DNA of 64,000 bases from Nematostella vectensis. Lineage: Eukaryota > Cnidaria > Anthozoa > Actiniaria > Edwardsiidae. The stretch spans positions 2,018,501 through 2,082,500 of the forward strand of contig NC_064045.1 of assembly GCF_932526225.1 (NCBI RefSeq), read 5' to 3'. How positions within the stretch are numbered: position 1 is the first letter of the stretch; each line of letters begins with the position of its first letter. A program made the position numbers and the translations under genes. The notes beneath the pieces are model-generated. The model made no database searches. It was given only the letters and a program-made list of their open reading frames with translations, and was not told the origin of the DNA. Below, one piece after another: positions 35,044 through 47,300 of the stretch.

Positions 35044-36589
35044 GTTTAACACAACAGCTGACCATCAACTCACCGACATCTCGTATTTCCAATGTGAAGA
35101 ACTCTTTATGGTGAAACTACGAATCCCTTCAAGACTCCCTTAGATAATGATAATGTTCACAGGTCAAAGTAGCGTTTCGTTTTCTCGATCGCCCTCTTAT
35201 TTTGCTACTGCCAGTCCTATGTTCTGCGAATCGAAACGCACAGCCCACTGAAAGCACCGAAACGAGAGAACAGTAAAAACTGAGCTTTTCCGCTGATATG
35301 TAGCATTCAGCAAACGAGGATAGCCGTAGAGTGGAGACGACCACCAACCTGATGGCAGATCTGAGCGCTAGAAATCTTGAAATAAGCGACGAAATGAGAG
35401 CAGGGGACTCGAATTCGGATGTGTTGTGTACGTGCGCGTTGCGTTACCGCGTTACCAAGAGCAAAGAGATGGGCTATTTATGACAGCAAAATCTATATAT
35501 AGCCATACTTCCCACACCCCGTGTGCTCCTGTGGAAACGATCGTTTGATTGACGGGTTTTGTAGCTGTAAAGAAAGAGCCAAGTTTCGAAGGTTTTTTTT
35601 CTCATTTATCTATTCTCTATTTTGTTGTAATGTTTTTTGTATTTATTCCTGCGTTAGGGACACGAAGATTTAGAAAATTAGGTATCATGGAAAAAGAACA
35701 GTGTTTGACAATGCTTCAAAAAGAAATGACCCAATTTCTGGCGGCCAAGGAGGGATGTCCTGCCCCTGTTTAGGCGCCTGATAATTTATCATCTTTTTTT
35801 TGTGTGTGTGTGTGTGTGCTGGGGGGATATTTGGGAAATCCCTCACTATCAAGGAAGCACAAGTAAAATCATAAAGGCCTAAAAAGGATGAATACAATAA
35901 AGCAAAGGCTTTATTGATATATTGAGCCTTAGAATATTATTGATAAAGGTATAAACAATACCTGACTAATGCCATCAATGAAATGTGCTGCGCCTTTGCA
36001 AAGTGAAACGCCCAATTACATTGTTATTCAACTGTTATTAAATTATTAACATCAATTACTACGTTATAAACTGGTGTTAGTAATGTTTGTTTTGAAAGTT
36101 CATCGCTAGAAATACTATATACATCGCGCAGCAGCTAATAGTCACGATAGGAAGAATTCTTGATAAAATCCATGAATCAACGCTCCGGTGATGAGGCTGT
36201 GAAGTTATAAAATACGGCAAACCTCGCCCTCCGTCTACAGTAAAAAGGAGGGCATTATTGGTATTTTTTAAACTCCACAGGGCAATAAAGAAAAGCACTT
36301 CTTCTAACAGCCAAGTAATTGTTACAAAATAAGAGCTTGGGTTCCCTGTGTTATTACGCTGTTAAATTTGCCCAAAGTCAAAGCAGGGAAATGAAATCTA
36401 GTGCCATGTTTTTAAGGGATACTACGCATAAATATTTAGCTCAAGGGCGCCTTTAGGCCTCTGCCTTTCAAGGGAGCGCATGACCTTGCGAATAATTTTC
36501 AAATGAAGATACGAAGTCGGAATCCTCGAGTCCTAATCCAGGTTCCCGAGCCGATCCTTACTTTGCACTATTCCCACTGCCGTGAAGAT
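35044..36589. other. Upstream region of the two-exon gene
   Basis: Contains the presumed minus-strand promoter near 35044-35470. Two GGTAAC half-sites in tandem lie at about 35443-35456 (minus strand) and a (TG)n tract at about 35801-35818. No other gene seen. Confidence 0.35.
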
Positions 36590-36845
36590 TTTGCCGTGAA
36601 AAAAAAATTGCCGTGGAGAAAAAAATTTGCCGTGAAGAAAAAAATTTGCCTTGAAGAAACTAATTTTGCCGTGAAAAAAAAAATTGCCGTGAATAAAAAA
36701 ATTTGGCCGTGAAGAAATAAGGTTTGCCGATAATAAAGTTTTGCCGTGAGATAATAAAGTTTTGCTGTGAGATAATAAAGTTTTGCCGTGAGATAATAAA
36801 GTTTTGCCGTAAGATTATAAAGTTTTGCCTTGAAGAAATTTTTTT
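36590..36845. repeat. Degenerate ~20-bp tandem repeat (TTTGCCGTGA units)
   Basis: Two subfamilies: 'ttgccgtgaagaaaaaaa' (36590-36720) and 'ttttgccgtgagataataaag' (36720-36840). Confidence 0.9.
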
Positions 36846-38229
36846 TGCCGTGCCTTTGTCTGTTTGTGGGCCACCGTAGCTTTTAATTTTGTTTGCTAAC
36901 TTTATTCTCGGTGCAGGGTTCGATCCACTAACAAGGCTTTGTACTGGGTTTCTTGTGCTAATAAGCTTGGACTCTATAATGAGACTAGGAGTAACCATAG
37001 GTTAGAAATTGCGGACTAGATGATTGTAATGGCTGTTTAGGACAGTGGTTTTCCTTTCAGAAATAACAGAAGTTGCATCACAATTTGTTTCCCGTTTCTT
37101 GGTCAGATTGCGGCAAAACTGTGCTAATCGGATTCGCTTTCACTCGAGCGAGATAAAAGCGATTCAGCTGAAGTTGTGCCATTTTATAACAGCGAAATTG
37201 TTTATTAAAATTTAAAAAACAGTAACTCCAGCGTAAACCTCAAATTATCGAATCCTTGAGACAAACTCAATTAAAATAATCCTCACGACTCTCGTGGTAG
37301 TCCGTCAGGTGAACACATTGCTGCTTGCACGTGTTCTCAGATACACCCCAAGGGGATTGTGGGAACTTTTGGACGAAGGTTTTTATCAAGAGAAATCGAG
37401 ATGGACTCCCGCAGTAGGTTTGCGTACACTCTTGTGCCCGCAGTTAAGGGGAAGTTCTTCTGAGCAAAACCGTCTAGCTACCGTTCTTTGTGGAAGTCCC
37501 GAAAACATGTCTCAAATATCTGGATATCTGTGTGCTATATATATGAGGAGCATTGAGGGCTCGTACAATTTTCCACAAATCAAATTCAAGCACTTTTAAG
37601 GACTTTTTCAAGGCCTTTTTGTAGAAATTCAAGGACTAGTAAAAGATAAATTCATTACAGACAATATAGGGCAGACATATTTTTCCAAGTTTTACCAAAA
37701 GCTTTTATCAAGTATACTCATGGTTTATTTTCAAAACAAAAATAGACGAGGATTGGAATCTGGGCCTGGCTACAGTTTTACTTTCGCTTGTTCTCTAGTT
37801 CTTCTTGGCTAATCTACTCCTTGGCCCTTCCCTAGTCGTCATGATATTGGGTGTAATGTTTTTTTCTTTCGACTTGCCTCATCTAGCAGAGCCTTACTCA
37901 TATCTATTTTGGCAAGCCCACCGATCGCTATCACGATTGTGAACAAATTTTCTGATTTTTTTTTTCTGGCAATTCGACTCTTGCCTGACCATTAGAGAGT
38001 GTCAACAGCATCTTAACGAGCTTCCAGAGTTTTCAAATACAACTCTTCCAGGCTAGGTGCCTTAAGAAGAACGCACCCAGCCTGTCTAGCTTGTAAGGGC
38101 TGGCGAATGATCAATCCGAGAAATAGTACCAAGAGACTGAAAAAGCCGTTTTGAAAATCAGAGAAATTGAGATGCCTTAAAATATGAGAAAATCAATATA
38201 TTAGAGATCATTCACTACTTCTCTTGTAG
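36846..38229. other. Sequence without a supported gene
   Basis: A 101-codon plus-strand frame (37294-37599) has no recognisable domain, and the minus strand is broken here. At 37575-37640 'caaattcaagcacttttaag' with 'ggactttttcaaggcc' looks like the end of a dispersed repeat. Confidence 0.35.
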
Positions 38230-38369
38230 TTAAAATCTACAAAACAAAGGCTCCTGAGCTTTTTCAGCTTTCTCCACATTCTGTGTACGGAGCACCAGGA
38301 GATCGTCAACATCATCGTCGTCAACAAGTGCTCGAATTTGGCGAAGAACATTTCCTTTTACTGTACAAT
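38230..38369 (-). CDS. Candidate terminal exon (46 codons), possibly of the TEX47-like gene
   Basis: A minus-strand acceptor (tacgcag, exon from 38369; alternative tgtacag from 38360 in the same frame) opens a frame ending TAA at 38230. It contains GNVLRQIRALVDDDDVDDLL and EKAEKAQEPLFCRF. Its phase fits the phase-1 end of the TEX47-like exon at 43516. The sequence does not resemble the TEX47 C-terminus I would expect, so it may belong to another gene or a decayed element. Confidence 0.3.
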
Positions 38370-41300
38370 CTGCGTAGGATCTACAATCGTGGTCACATGA
38401 CCTACAATCGTGGTCACATGACCTACAATCGTGGTCACATGACCTACAATCGTGGTCACATTGCCTTGTGACACAGGGTTCCGGTGCGATTAAAAAAGCG
38501 TGCGCGCATAATCTATTTTTGTTTGTTGAGTTGAATGCTCCTATAGAACCTATAGTTTTAAGTTATAAGGCCTTGAGTGCTGCTTTCACATACTTTATTA
38601 AACGCGCCATTTACCCCAATCCCCCCTCAGTCGCCCCCCCCCCACTTTCCGTCTCCTCCCCTCCAATGTTATTTTACGGGTTTTGTGTTCTTGCATGGAT
38701 TATTGTTTTTTGAAAATTTGGACAAATTCCGAAAATGTCCCAATGATTTTTACTATGATTTTAGATGCAGATCCTGTTTCAGGCCACGGATTATACAAAC
38801 TTTCTTTTGTACATCCTTACGATGTTCCTAGGACTTCGTACTACTTTTCTATACCGAAATGCCCATGCTTTCATTTCGCCTCAGTGTATCACCAGATTTT
38901 GACATCATTAGCAAGGCCAAACACCTGATCACGATAGCCACTTGTTTTGCCGCTTCAAAAACAGGGAATAGGTAGCCTAAACTACAGAACTGAGGCCAAA
39001 TTCATATATAGCAATATACAGTAGCTAGCAAATAACATATAGCAATATACAGTAGCTAGCAAATAATATATAGCAATATACAGTAGCTAGCAAATAATAT
39101 ATACCAATATACAGTAGCTAGCAAATAACATATAGCAATATACAGTAGCTAGCAAATAACATATAGCAATATACAGTAGCTAGCAAATAACATATAGCAA
39201 TATACAGTAGCTAGCAAATAACATATAGCAATATACAGTAGCTAGCAAATAATATATAGCAATATACAGTAGCTAGCAAATAACATATAGCAATATACAG
39301 TAGCTAGCAAATAATATATAGCAATATACAGTAGCTAGCAAATAATATATAGCAATATACAGTAGCTAGCAAATAATATATAGCAATATACAGTAGCTAG
39401 CAAATAATATGTAGCAATATACAGTAGCTAGCAAATAATATATAGCAATATACAGTAGCTAGCAAATAATATATAGCAATATACAGTAGCTAGCAAATGA
39501 CATATAGCAATATACAATAGCTAGCAAATGACATATAGCAATATACAGTAGCTAGCAAATAATATATAGCAATATACAGTAGCTAGCAAATAATATATAG
39601 CAATATACAGTAGCTAGCAAATAATATATAGCAATATACAGTAGTTAGCAAATAACATATAGCAATATACAGTAGCTAGCAAATAATATATAGCAATATA
39701 CAGTAGCTAGCAAATAACATATAGCAATATACAGTAGCTAGCAAATAATATATAGCAATATACAGTAGCTAGCAAATAACATATAGCAATATACAGTAGC
39801 TAGCAAATAATATATAGCAATATACAGTAGCTAGCAAATAACATATAGCAAAAAACAGTGGCTAGCAAATAACATATAGCAATATACAGTAGCTAGCAAA
39901 TAATATATAGCAATATACAGTAGCTAGCAAATAACATATAGCAATATACAGTAGCAAGCAAATAATATATAGCAATATAAAGTAGCTAGCAAATAATACA
40001 TAGCAATATACAGTAGCTAGCAAATAACATATAGCAATATACAGTAGCTAGCAAATAACATATAGCAATATACAGTAGCAAGCAAATAATATATAGCAAT
40101 ATAAAGTAGCTAGCAAATAATACATAGCAATATACAGTAGCTAGCAAATAATACATAGCAATATACAGTAGCTAGCAAATAACATATAGCAATATACAGT
40201 AGTTAGCAAATAATATATAGCAATATACAGTAGCTAGCAAATAATATATAGCAATATAAAGTAGCTAGCAAATAATATATAGCAATATACAGTAGTTTGC
40301 AAATAATATATAGCAATATACAGTAGCTAGCAAATAATATATAGCAATATACAGTAGCTAGCAAATAATATATAGCAATATACAGTAGCTAGCAAATAAT
40401 ATATAGCAATATACAGTAGCTAGCAAATAATATATAGCAATATACAGTAGCTAGCAAATAATATATAGCAATATACAGTAGCTAGCAAATAACATATAGC
40501 AATATACATTAGCTAGCAAATAATATATAGCAATAAACAGTAGCTAGCAAATAACATAGGAATATACAGTAGCTAGCAAATAATATATAGCAATATACAG
40601 TAGCTAGCAAATAACATATAGCAATATACAGTAGATAGCAAATAACATATAGCAATATACAGTAGCTAGCAAATAATATATAGCAATATACAGTAGCTAG
40701 CAAATAATATATAGCAATATACAGTAGCTAGCAAATAATATATACCAATATACAGTAGCTAGCAAATAACATATAGCAATATACAGTAGCTAGCAAATAA
40801 CATATAGCAATATACAGTAGCTAGCAAATAACATATAGCAATATACAGTAGCTAGCAAATAACATATAGCAATATACAGTAGCTAGCAAATAATATATAG
40901 CAATATACAGTAGCTAGCAAATAATATATTGGGCTACAATTTGCGATGAATTATAATTCCAATAAGCTTCACTTTTGTTTCTTTAATCATATATTTTTAA
41001 GGGACTTTTAATAACTATAAGAAGTCGTAGAGTGTGAATCAGACTAATTCTCTTGGCAACCCCACTCGTAATTCAATGGTGAAAAATGCCAATGAAGGTT
41101 GTTTATTTACATCTTTGTACAATATTATGATGACCGCAGAATCCTACTAGATGACCGGCAGAATCCCACTAGATGACCGGCAGAATCCCACTAGATAACC
41201 GGCAGAATCCCACTAGATGACCGGCAGAATACCACTAGATGACCGGCAGAATCACACTAGATGACCGGCAGGAGAGGTGTCTGCATAGGCCAAACAAGCT

Positions 41301-44300
41301 CTGCGAGGAACCAAAGGTTTATTTCAGTACAACAGGTTGGTTTGGATCACACCGGGGGTTTATTTCAGTACAACGGGTTGGTTTGGATCACACCGACGGT
41401 TTATTTTAGTACAACAGGTTGGTTTGGATCACACCGAGGGTTTATTTCAGTACAACAGGTTGGTGTGGATCACACTGGAGGTTTATTTTAGTACAACAGG
41501 TTGGTGTGGATCACACCGAGGATTTATTTCAGTACAACAGGGTGGTGTGGATCACACCGAGGGTTTATTTCAGTACAACGGTTGGTGTGGATCACACTGG
41601 AGGTTTATTTTAGTACAACAGGTTGGTGTGGATCACACCGAGGATTTATTTCAGTACAACGGGTTGGTTTGGATCACACCGAGGGTTTATTTCAGTACAA
41701 CGGGTTGGTGTGGATCACACCGAGGGTTTATTTCAGTACAACGGGTTGGTGTGGATCACACCAAGGGTTTATTTCAGTACAACGGGTTGGTGTGGATCAC
41801 ACCGAGGGTTTATTTCAGTACAACGGGTTGGTGTGGATCACACCGAGGGTTTATTTCAGTACAACGGGTTGGTGTGGATCACACTGGAGGTTTATTTTAG
41901 TACAACAGGTTGGTGTGGATCACACCGAGGATTTATTTCAGTACAACAGGGTGGTGTGGATCACACCGAGGGTTTATTTCAGTACAACGGGTTGGTTTGG
42001 ATCACACCGAGGGTTTATTTCAGTACAACGGGTTGGTGTGGATCACACCGAGGGTTTATTTCAGTACAACGGCTGGTGTGGATCACACTGGAGGTTTATT
42101 TTAGTACAACAGGTTGGTGTGGATCACACCGAGGATTTATTTCAGTACAACAGGGTGGTGTGGATCACACCGAGGGTTTATTTCAGTACAACGGTTGGTG
42201 TGGATCACACTGGAGGTTTATTTTAGTACAACAGGTTGGTGTGGATCACACCGAGGATTTATTTCAGTACAACGGGTTGGTTTGGATCACACCGAGGGTT
42301 TATTTCAGTACAACGGGTTGGTGTGGATCACACCGAGGGTTTATTTCAGTACAACGGGTTGGTGTGGATCACACCAAGGGTTTATTTCAGTACAACGGGT
42401 TGGTGTGGATCACACCGAGGGTTTATTTCAGTACAACGGGTTGGTGTGGATCACACCGAGGGTTTATTTCAGTACAACGGGTTGGTGTGGATCACACCGG
42501 GGGTTTATTTTAGTACAACAGGTTGGTGTGGATCACACCAAGGGTTTATTTTAGTACAACGGGTTGGTGTGGATCACACCAAGGGTTTATTTCAGTACAA
42601 CGGGTTGGTGTGGATCACACCAAGGGTTTATTTCAGTACAACAGGTTGGTGTGGATCACACCGAGGGTTTATTTCAGTAAAACAGGTTGGTGTGGATCAT
42701 ATTAAAGAATGTGGTCAATAATGTGTGAGACAAGAAGAACGTTTTACTTTGCTTATTTTTGATAGCTCATATGTGGCTTTCTCATGAAATAATATTTTCT
42801 CTCTAGCGTGACGGCGTACCGATTTCTGAGATCATTTTTGCGAGAGTTTACCACTAAAAAAGTAAGGCCCTGGCCAAACAAGGACACATAATGCCGGAAA
42901 CATGTCCGCGCGCATGTTTCCTCGATGTTTCCCAGTTTGGCCACCACAGGAACATTGTTGCGCGCCACAAATTAAAATGTTTCCACAGCAAGGTAGACAC
43001 ATTTCATGTTTCCAAGCGCGTGTAACATGTCTCCCGATGTTTTGTGACCGTTTGGCCACTCATTCACTTTGAAACACGTCTCAAATGCGAACTCCTTTCT
43101 CACTAGACCTTCTTCATCTTTCCTCCCACCCCCTAGCATCCCTCGGCTCCCAGTTTTATTTCTCCCCTTCGCATTTGACTAGTACCTGGTCTTACCTCCT
43201 GATGGTGCTAGAATACACGTAAGGTTGCTTTACATTTCGAAGAGCTCTAAGAAATATTCCACCTTTCCATTTTGTAACTCTATATACTTGTTTTTGTCAT
43301 CCCCATTCTTGCCATTCCACGCCATCATATATGTTCCACATTTTCCTCCCTTCCAGATTATCTATCCACCTAACCCCCCCCCCACCACCCACCTACCCCA
43401 GGTGCTTTGGTACGAATACCCGCCTTCAACCGAAAACATTTAGGGAACATGTTTGCCCAATGTTGCGAGCAATAGGTGTCCTTGTTCGGCCAGGGCCTAA
43501 CGCTTGTCCGCTTACCGCTGTCTAACACGACGTCCACTGGTTTGTTGTAGCGCTTCAGGTATTGAGAAGGCGAGCTCAGCTCCTTATTGTTGATCAGGTA
43601 CTCTATGAGATCTGAAGAAAAAAGAATCAGGTACTCTATGGGATCTGAAGAAAAAAGAATCAGGTACTCTATGAGATCTGAAAAAAAAAAGAATCAGGTA
43701 CTCTATGAGATCTGAAGAGAAAAGGAATCAGGTACTCGATGAGATCTGAAGAAAAAAAAATCAGGTACTCTATCAGTTCTGAAGAAAAAAAAAGAATCAG
43801 GTACTCGATGAGATCTGAAGAAAAAAAGAATCAGGTACTCGGTGAGATCTGAAGAAAAAAAAGAATCAGGTACTCTATGAGATCTGAAGAAAAAAAGAAT
43901 CAGGTACTCTATGAGATCTGAAGAAAAAAAAGAATCAGGTACTCTATGAGATCTGAAGAAAAAAAAGAATCAGGTACTCTATGAGATCTGAAGAAAAAAA
44001 GAATCAGGTACTCTATGAGATCTGAAGAAAAAAAAGAATCAGGTACTCTATGAGATCTGAAAAAAAAAAGAATCAGGTACTCTATGAGATCTGAAGAAAA
44101 AAAAAGAATCAGGTACTCGATGAGATCTGAAGAAAAAAAAGAATCAGGTACTCTATGAGATCTGAAGAAAAAAAGAATCAGGTACTCGATGAGATCTGAA
44201 GAAAAAAAAGAATCAGGTACTCGGTGAGATCTGAAGAAAAAAAAAGAATCAGGTACTCTATGGGATCTGAAGAAAAAAGAATCAGGTACTCTATGAGATC

Positions 44301-47300
44301 TGAAAAAAAAGAATCAGGTACTCTATGAGATCTGAAGAGAAAAGGAATCAGGTACTCGATGAGATCTGAAGAAAAAAGAATCAGGTACTCGGTGAGATCT
44401 GAAGAAAAAAAAGAATCAGGTACTCTATGAGATCTGAAGAAAAAAATAATCAGGTACTCTATGAGATCTGAAGAAAAAAAAAGAATCAGGTACTCTATGA
44501 GATCTGAAGAAAAAAGAATCAGGTACTCTATGAGATCTGAAGAAAAAAAGAATCAGGTACTGTATGAGATCTGAAGAAAAAAAAGAATCAGGTACTCTAT
44601 GAGATCTGAAGAAAAAAAGAATCAGGTACTCTATGAGATCTGAAGAAAAAAAAAGAATCAGGTACTCGATGAGATCTGAAGAAAAAAAAGAATCAGGTAC
44701 TCTATGAGATCTGAAGAAAAAAAGAATCAGGTACTCGATGAGATCTGAAGAAAAAAAGAATCAGGTACTCGGTGAAATCTGAAGAAAAAAAAAGAATCAG
44801 GTACTCGATGAGATCTGAAGAAAAAAAGAATCAGGTACTCGATGAGATCTGAAGAAAAAAAAAGAATCAGGTACTCTATGAGATCTGAAGAAAAAAAGAA
44901 TCAGGTACTCGATGAGATCTGAAGAAAAAAAAAAGAATCAGGTACTTGATGAGATCTGAAAAAGCAAACAAATGGGGTAATAGATGTATTAAAGTATTAG
45001 AAGAAATCTGAAGAAATCTGAAAATTAAACTTTATCATTTTTTCATGCTTTTCTTTAAGTGTACATAGTTGCCTATGTCATTGCGTAAGGTAGATTTATA
45101 CTCATCGAGTTGTTATCGCATTCACATACTGTTAATTGTCGGATCCTTGCTTTACGTACATAGTTTCTCAGGGAATAATCTGGTCGACCCCAAGCATCTG
45201 TTGAGTCGCATTATTAAAAGTCGGTCTGACACCGAATGACCGCAATATCAGTCCGATGAATCGGCGCGTGTAGGCCTGCCTTTAAGTTGTTTAGTACCTT
45301 GTCGTAAGAGGAGGTCGGGGGCTTTTTCTGGTAGCATGTCCATGGTTTTACTGAGACTGATCTGGGAAAAGAGAGTCAGTGTAATGTTATTCGACACGTG
45401 GATGGTGGCATCTGTAAAAACAAAGTAAAACCCTGAACCCTAGAAACATGTATGGAATGTTTGTTTCGACCAATTACTTGCGAGATATTCAAACTGTCAA
45501 CTAGAAACATGTCTCAACAAGTCTCATGTCTAAATTATCGCTTCTGATTCGTCAGGAGACAATAAACATTCCACACATATTTTAGGTGTTCACGGTTGTA
45601 CTGGTTGCTGTATAATGTGATGTTATGCAACATGTCCAGATACTCGTGTCATCTTGATAACAAATTAGGGGAATGGTAGCAGTAAACTAACAATACCTTT
45701 GGCAATTTGGAAAGATATTCTCCAAGCTTTAGCACAAGTGTCAATCCTTCCATGACCTAAACAGAAACATTGTAAGTTACTATTCGTTTTAAGTTGCCAA
45801 CGGCCAACGTCTATTCTAAAGGACTGTTTCCCAGAAAACGCACTCCAGCACAATCAATATTTGCGCGATCTCCCTGATTCTTTCAAATACTAATGAAAAA
45901 AAGTTAATTCTAAGTAATGCTAGGTTAGATTCAAACTGATTGCAGAATAACTGAGAATAATCGAAGGTTATAGTTTGTAGAATAGCGACCAGTACAGACA
46001 AAAAGTGACAAAATACGGTTTCAAAAAGCCATGAAATGTATAACGATGTTCTGTTCTAGTTATAAATCGCTATAACAATTTAAACATATAGACATGTCTA
46101 AGGGGGGGGTTGCTTTCTTAAACTGCTACCCAATGCACACATCCCTAGGGTAGGTCCGTTTTTGGCTTCTTGGTTGTCTTGTGTTTCTAAATGTTACAGT
46201 TATTGGATGCAGTTTGGTGCTTCTGAACTTACTGCAACATCCACAGTTTCATTTGTGGTGTATTCTTGCATTCTGGCTGATGACAGGTTTAAGGCCCTAA
46301 AGCACCACTGTGAGTATAATCTATTACTTATCTGAGAAAAGTCAAGAAACCAATAAAAGATTATGCTGGCACATTGAATAAGAGGACGTATAATGTAACT
46401 GTCACATCATCAATACTGTGGAGGCCTGGTAGTCAGAGGGGCTTGAAAGAACCGTTCTACTCAACTACATGTCTGCCCAAATGAGAGAAAAGAGAACTTA
46501 TTCCCCTAAATAGGTTAAACACTCAGAAGCCTAGATACAGGGATTACGAGGGACCCGATTCAGATGTGGTTTAGTTGAATGCATATATATATATACAAGG
46601 TGCCTCTGGCAGCCGGTAATACGACTCATGCCTGACTAAGGAACACAGTTTATTTTCCCCCCGTGTTTTTGCTCTGCTGTGGTACCTCTAAGTATGTTGA
46701 CTGGTAACATAATGTATGCTGTGGTACCTCTTAGTATGTTGACTGGTAAGTTAATGCATCTTGACTGGTAACTTAATCTATGTCTACTTAAAGTAGATTG
46801 CCTGGTAACCTAATGTAGTAGGTTGCCTGGTAACCTAATGTAGTAGGTTGCCTGGTAACCTAATGTAGTAGGTTACCTGGTAACCTAATGTAGTAGGTTG
46901 ACTGGTAATTTAATGTATCTTGACTGGTAACTTAATGTATCTTGACTGGTAACTTAATGTATGTTGACTGGTAACTTAAAGAAGATTGACTGGTTACCTA
47001 CTGTATGATTGGTAACTTAATTTTGACTGATTAATAGAGTTATGTATCTGGATACAGCACAGGGTAAGTAGATATTTTGGTGTTTTCTACAGTAGCTAAT
47101 AGAGGTAAATCCACTTCTGTGCCAATCGTGCCATTTTACAATCCTGCACTCAAAGAATCCATTATCATTGGCTATTTCAAGCAAAGATACTTTTAATCAA
47201 ATATCACTTGTAAAATATCAGACTTCCATTGTAGATGTTTATTTTGGAGTTTTCTTGCAAATTAACCACTGTATTTTCAGTCGTAAACAATAACAAAGGA

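Noticed and set aside
37294-37599. 101-codon plus-strand frame
   Set aside because: No domain, no coding neighbours, and its end overlaps a dispersed-repeat-like sequence.
38999-40930. CRISPR-like array of regular 31-bp units
   Set aside because: There are no variable spacers; it is a head-to-tail minisatellite in an animal genome.
41261-42721. Many overlapping plus-strand ORFs up to 296 codons
   Set aside because: Artefact of the 41-bp tandem repeat; the same peptides occur in all three frames.
42832-43059. Minus-strand frame with a VWPGP motif, considered as the missing TEX47 C-terminus
   Set aside because: The motif is encoded by the terminal inverted repeat of the MITE at 42865-43498, and the mirror end gives a similar peptide, so it is coincidence.
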